Source: an uncultured Muribaculaceae bacterium
GTDB taxonomy: Bacteria; Bacteroidota; Bacteroidia; Bacteroidales; Muribaculaceae
Assembly: GCA_947178235.1 (NCBI GenBank)
Contig: CAMWXQ010000041.1
Location: 1-7,913, forward strand
DNA length: 7,913 nt
Reading direction: 5' to 3'
Shown: positions 5,054 through 7,913 of the stretch, piece by piece
Layout of the letters: every line of letters begins with the position of its first letter
How positions within the stretch are numbered: the first letter of the stretch is position 1
Notes under the pieces: generated by a model
Databases searched by the model: none
Seen by the model: the letters and a program-made list of their open reading frames with translations, nothing else
What the model was told of the DNA's origin: nothing
Translations under genes and position numbers: made by a program

Positions 5054-7282
5054 ATGACTACTGACAAACCGATAGATATACACCGCATAGAGGCCCTGCT
5101 GGCCGAGGGGCGCGTCGAAAGCGCACTCGATCTGCTCGACAATCCCGCCGAGGGGCTGCCGCTGCTGCGTCCTTTCCGCGGGCGTCTCGCACGGCTGCGC
5201 GAGGAGTATGGCTATATGGCCGACTTCGTGATGCGCGGTCTTCCGGATCCCAATCTCCCCGACGCGGTCAATGACCTCTCCGTCAGCATCCTCGGCCTCG
5301 CCGACGAGATGCGCCGTACCCTCCTCGCCGCCGATGCCCCGACGCTCTGCTACTCGATGGTGCGCACCGCCTCGGTCAAACCGATGCGCCCGCTTGCCGA
5401 GATGGCCGATGAATACCGCTCCCTGGTCTCTCGCATTGCCCTCGCATCGCTCGCCGAGGACCCCGCAAAGGCCACACGCGAGCTCACGGTCCGTGCCGAG
5501 GGTGTTGCCCGCGAGATGTTCAACCGCCTGTGGATCACCCACCCGCTCCCTGCCTCCGACAGCGAGGCATTCGCCGCTCTGCTCGCCGACCCCTCGATCC
5601 CCGCATCGCTTCCTGCCCTGGCCGTCAGCGGCCTAACCCTCGGGCTGATGGAGTGGTACGACGAGCGGAGGCTCATGATGCTTGCCGATGCCTACTCGCG
5701 CCCGGGTGTGACCGATGCTGTCGCCGTCCGTGCCCTCTGCGGGCTGCTCATCGGGCTCTGGCTCTACCGCTCACGCCCACGCTCGCGCGCCCTGCGACTG
5801 CGCCTCGAAGCGTTGGCCGAGGAGGAGCGATGGGCCTCGGACGTGCGCATGGCCAATATGCAGATGACGCGCGCCCGCGACACCGAGCGCCTGACCCGCA
5901 AGTTCCGCGACGAGGTCCTCCCCGACATGATGCGCCTGCGCCCCGAGATCGAACGCCTCGGGCGACAGAGTGCCGACCTCGACCCCGCCGCCATGGAGGA
6001 GAATCCCGAGTGGGCCGAGCTGCTGGACAAGAGCGGCCTGTCTGAGCGCCTCAAAGAGATGCAGGAGATCCAGGAGGAGGGGGGAGACATCCTCATGGGC
6101 ACCTTCTCGCAACTCAAATCGTTCCCCTTCTTCCACGACCCATCCAACTGGTTCCTCCCCTTCACCCCCGACCACTCGACCCTTGCCGCTTCGGCCGACC
6201 TCGCCCCGATGCTCGACATCCTCGGTGGTAATACACCCTTCTGCGACAGCGACCGATGGTCGATGGCGCTCTCGCTCGGTCAGCTCCCTGCCGAGCAGCG
6301 GAAGATGGTCGACGCGCAACTCCGTATGCAGGCCGAGCAGATAGAGGCTGTCCGCGCGGCATCGCTCCAAGGCTCCAATCCCGGGCGCGAGGCCATAGCC
6401 GTCGGATATGTCCGTGACCTCTACCGCTTTGTGAAGCTCTTCCGCCGCAAGATGGAGTTCAAGGACCCCTTTGCTCTCGGGCTCAATCTCCCCGCCCTGC
6501 GCGAGCTCAGCGACGTCTTTGACGACGCCGATACCCTGCGCCTCATCGGCGAATTCTACTTCCGGCGTCACTACTGGGAGGATGCTTTCGGTATCTTCCG
6601 CCGCCTCGACCTGCTCATCACACCCGAGGCCGGCGTGTATCAGAAAATGGGCCACTCGCTCCAATCGCTCGGGCGTCTGGCCGAGGCCCTCGAATACTAC
6701 GAGCGCGCCGATATGCTCGACCCGTCGAGCCGATGGACGCGCCGCCGCCTCGCGGCCTGCTACCGAGCCACTGGCAACTATGACAAGGCTCTGCATTACT
6801 ACCGCTCGCTCGAAGCCGACTCCCCCGAGGCGTCCTCGGATGTCAACCTCGCTCTCAGCATCGGATTCTGCTTCGTGAAGCTCCGCCGCTTCGACGAGGC
6901 GCTGAAGGTTCTGTTCAAGGCCGAGTATCTCGGTGCGGACTCCCCCAAGGCCCTTCGTGCCATCGCCTGGTGCACACTGCTCGGGGGCGACTATGAGCGG
7001 TGCCGCACCTACACGTCGAGGCTCTTCGCCAAGGATGACCCCACGCCCGAAGACTACCTCAACGCGGGGCACCTCGAACTGCTCACGGGACACCCCGAGG
7101 AGGCCGCCGGGAGATATGCCGCATCCATCGCTGCCCGAGACTTCGATGTGGACGCCTTCGTCGCCGCCGTCCGGCGCGACTTCGATCAACTTCCGGGTCT
7201 CGCGGCCCTCGACCCGCTCCCCCTCGGCATCATCCTCGACCGTGCCATCCTCCGCTCGCGCTCGCTCGGCTCGCGTCTGTGA
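5054..7282 (+). CDS. Cytoplasmic tetratricopeptide repeat protein
   Basis: The 742-residue protein has no signal peptide and no clear membrane segment, so it is probably cytoplasmic. The C-terminal third (about 493-697) contains six consecutive helical-hairpin repeats of about 34 residues. Examples are AGVYQKMGHSLQSLGRLAEA (from 526), RRRLAACYRATGNYDKALHY (from 563) and the unit at 599-630; their spacing and the G/A/Y positions fit TPRs. The N-terminal two thirds are mostly alpha-helical, with a charged, possibly coiled-coil stretch at 245-345. An aromatic motif, FPFFHDPSNWFLPFTPDHS (357-375), seems characteristic of a Bacteroidales family whose function I do not know. TPRs normally serve as protein-protein scaffolds, so the role is likely assembly or regulation. 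The start is supported by the promoter just upstream. A Dcp-like peptidase gene follows after 35 bp, suggesting one transcript. Codon use is strongly C/G-ending. Confidence 0.9.
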   Translation: MTTDKPIDIHRIEALLAEGRVESALDLLDNPAEGLPLLRPFRGRLARLREEYGYMADFVMRGLPDPNLPDAVNDLSVSILGLADEMRRTLLAADAPTLCYSMVRTASVKPMRPLAEMADEYRSLVSRIALASLAEDPAKATRELTVRAEGVAREMFNRLWITHPLPASDSEAFAALLADPSIPASLPALAVSGLTLGLMEWYDERRLMMLADAYSRPGVTDAVAVRALCGLLIGLWLYRSRPRSRALRLRLEALAEEERWASDVRMANMQMTRARDTERLTRKFRDEVLPDMMRLRPEIERLGRQSADLDPAAMEENPEWAELLDKSGLSERLKEMQEIQEEGGDILMGTFSQLKSFPFFHDPSNWFLPFTPDHSTLAASADLAPMLDILGGNTPFCDSDRWSMALSLGQLPAEQRKMVDAQLRMQAEQIEAVRAASLQGSNPGREAIAVGYVRDLYRFVKLFRRKMEFKDPFALGLNLPALRELSDVFDDADTLRLIGEFYFRRHYWEDAFGIFRRLDLLITPEAGVYQKMGHSLQSLGRLAEALEYYERADMLDPSSRWTRRRLAACYRATGNYDKALHYYRSLEADSPEASSDVNLALSIGFCFVKLRRFDEALKVLFKAEYLGADSPKALRAIAWCTLLGGDYERCRTYTSRLFAKDDPTPEDYLNAGHLELLTGHPEEAAGRYAASIAARDFDVDAFVAAVRRDFDQLPGLAALDPLPLGIILDRAILRSRSLGSRL

Positions 7283-7317
7283 CAGAAAATACCACCTATA
7301 TTATATATAACCGCCCA

Positions 7318-7913
7318 ATGCGCACCATCCTAATCGCGGCCGCAGCCGCCACCACCATCATGACCCAAGCCCAGAACCTATTCTTCGGGGAATTCTCGTC
7401 GACCCCTCACGGGACACCCCCATTCGATCGCATCACCGTGGCCGACTATGAGCCCGCCGTCGACCGCGGCATCGAGCTCGGCCTAAAAGAAATCGAGGCG
7501 ATAGCCAACAACCCCGAGGCACCCACCTTCGAGAACACCATCGTCGCCATGGCCCGATCGGGCCGAGACCTCGACCGCGTCCTCAATGTCTTCTACCCCC
7601 TCCTCTCCTCGCTCTCGGACGACAGTATGATGGAGCTCTCCATGAAGCTCTCCCCGCGACTCTCCGAGTACTCGACCGCAATCTCGCTCAACGAGCCCCT
7701 GTGGCAGCGCATCCGCACCGTCTACGAGACCACCGACACCGCCGCCCTCACGCCCGAGCAGAAGACCCTGCTCAAACGCACCTACGAGGGCTTCGCCCGC
7801 AGCGGTGCCCTGCTCGAAGGTGCCGACCGTGACACCTACCGTCAGCTCTCCTCGCGCCTCTCTGAACTCACGACCAAGTTCGGCCAGAATGTACTCAAAG
7901 AGCTCAACACCTA
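7318..7913 (+). CDS. dcp: Peptidyl-dipeptidase Dcp-like M3 metallopeptidase, N-terminal part
   Basis: The first 198 codons are in the window and the frame is open to the edge. Residues 1-18 look like a signal peptide with cleavage at TQA|QN. They are followed by the N-terminal helical region of the M3 (oligopeptidase A/Dcp) family: PFDRI (35-39), ADYEPAVDRGIELGLKEIEA (42-61) and NNPEAPTFENTI (64-75), a well-conserved opening of this family. Dcp enzymes remove C-terminal dipeptides using zinc held by HExxH; that motif lies beyond the window, so catalytic competence cannot be judged. Family members are about 680-720 residues, so about 500 are missing. The ATG at 7318 is preferred because a start at Met15 would destroy the signal peptide. 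No TAnnTTTG promoter lies in the 35-bp gap to the TPR gene, only an AT-rich stretch (7297-7310), so cotranscription is likely. A related M3 member such as oligopeptidase A (prlC) remains possible. Confidence 0.9.
   Translation, partial: MRTILIAAAAATTIMTQAQNLFFGEFSSTPHGTPPFDRITVADYEPAVDRGIELGLKEIEAIANNPEAPTFENTIVAMARSGRDLDRVLNVFYPLLSSLSDDSMMELSMKLSPRLSEYSTAISLNEPLWQRIRTVYETTDTAALTPEQKTLLKRTYEGFARSGALLEGADRDTYRQLSSRLSELTTKFGQNVLKELNT

Noticed and set aside
4913..5542. 209-residue minus-strand frame reaching into the divergent intergenic region
   Set aside because: It overlaps the real TPR start and promoter antisense, and its end reads through the 9-bp repeat (YNSYRSYNSY), an artefact of the repeat.
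5771..7189. 472-residue minus-strand open frame antisense to the TPR gene
   Set aside because: It shows low-complexity composition, no promoter and no motif; the plus strand encodes well-formed TPRs and has the promoter.

Overview
The window looks like a GC-rich member of the Bacteroidales, probably a gut or Muribaculaceae/Prevotella-like lineage. This is inferred from four things: TAnnTTTG-type -7 promoter elements, starts without Shine-Dalgarno sequences, an SPII lipoprotein, and a multidomain CE8 pectinesterase ending in a YNLQG...NGK...KVIVK tail. The exact genus cannot be read from this sequence alone.

Layout. (1) 1-179, + strand: the last 58 codons of a sensor histidine kinase. (2) 166-322: an AT-rich imperfect inverted repeat followed directly by a very strong bidirectional terminator, separating the kinase from the convergent gene. 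(3) 329-3706, - strand: a secreted 1125-residue pectin methylesterase (CE8) with accessory beta domains. (4) 3707-3875: the leader and promoter of that gene, overlapping the terminator of the gene upstream. (5) 3876-4796, - strand: a 306-residue lipoprotein of unknown function. (6) 4797-5053: a divergent intergenic region with two outward promoters and a small 9-bp tandem repeat. (7) 5054-7282, + strand: a 742-residue cytoplasmic TPR protein. (8) 7318 to the end, + strand: the N-terminal 198 residues of an exported M3-family peptidyl-dipeptidase (Dcp-like), 35 bp downstream and probably cotranscribed with the TPR gene.

How the parts work together. The CE8 enzyme would de-esterify pectin outside the cytoplasm. 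Its gene has its own promoter, but that promoter and the lipoprotein promoter share a 9-base box (TTCAGAGGA) at identical 8-nt spacing from the -7 element, which hints at co-regulation. No SusC/SusD pair, IS element, CRISPR array or RNA gene is visible, and nothing here proves a wholly new system. The most unusual material is regulatory: a -33 element sitting in the loop of an intrinsic terminator, a palindrome at the predicted 5' end of the pectinesterase mRNA, and the shared promoter box. The long antisense reading frames across the CE8 and TPR genes are composition shadows and are not annotated.
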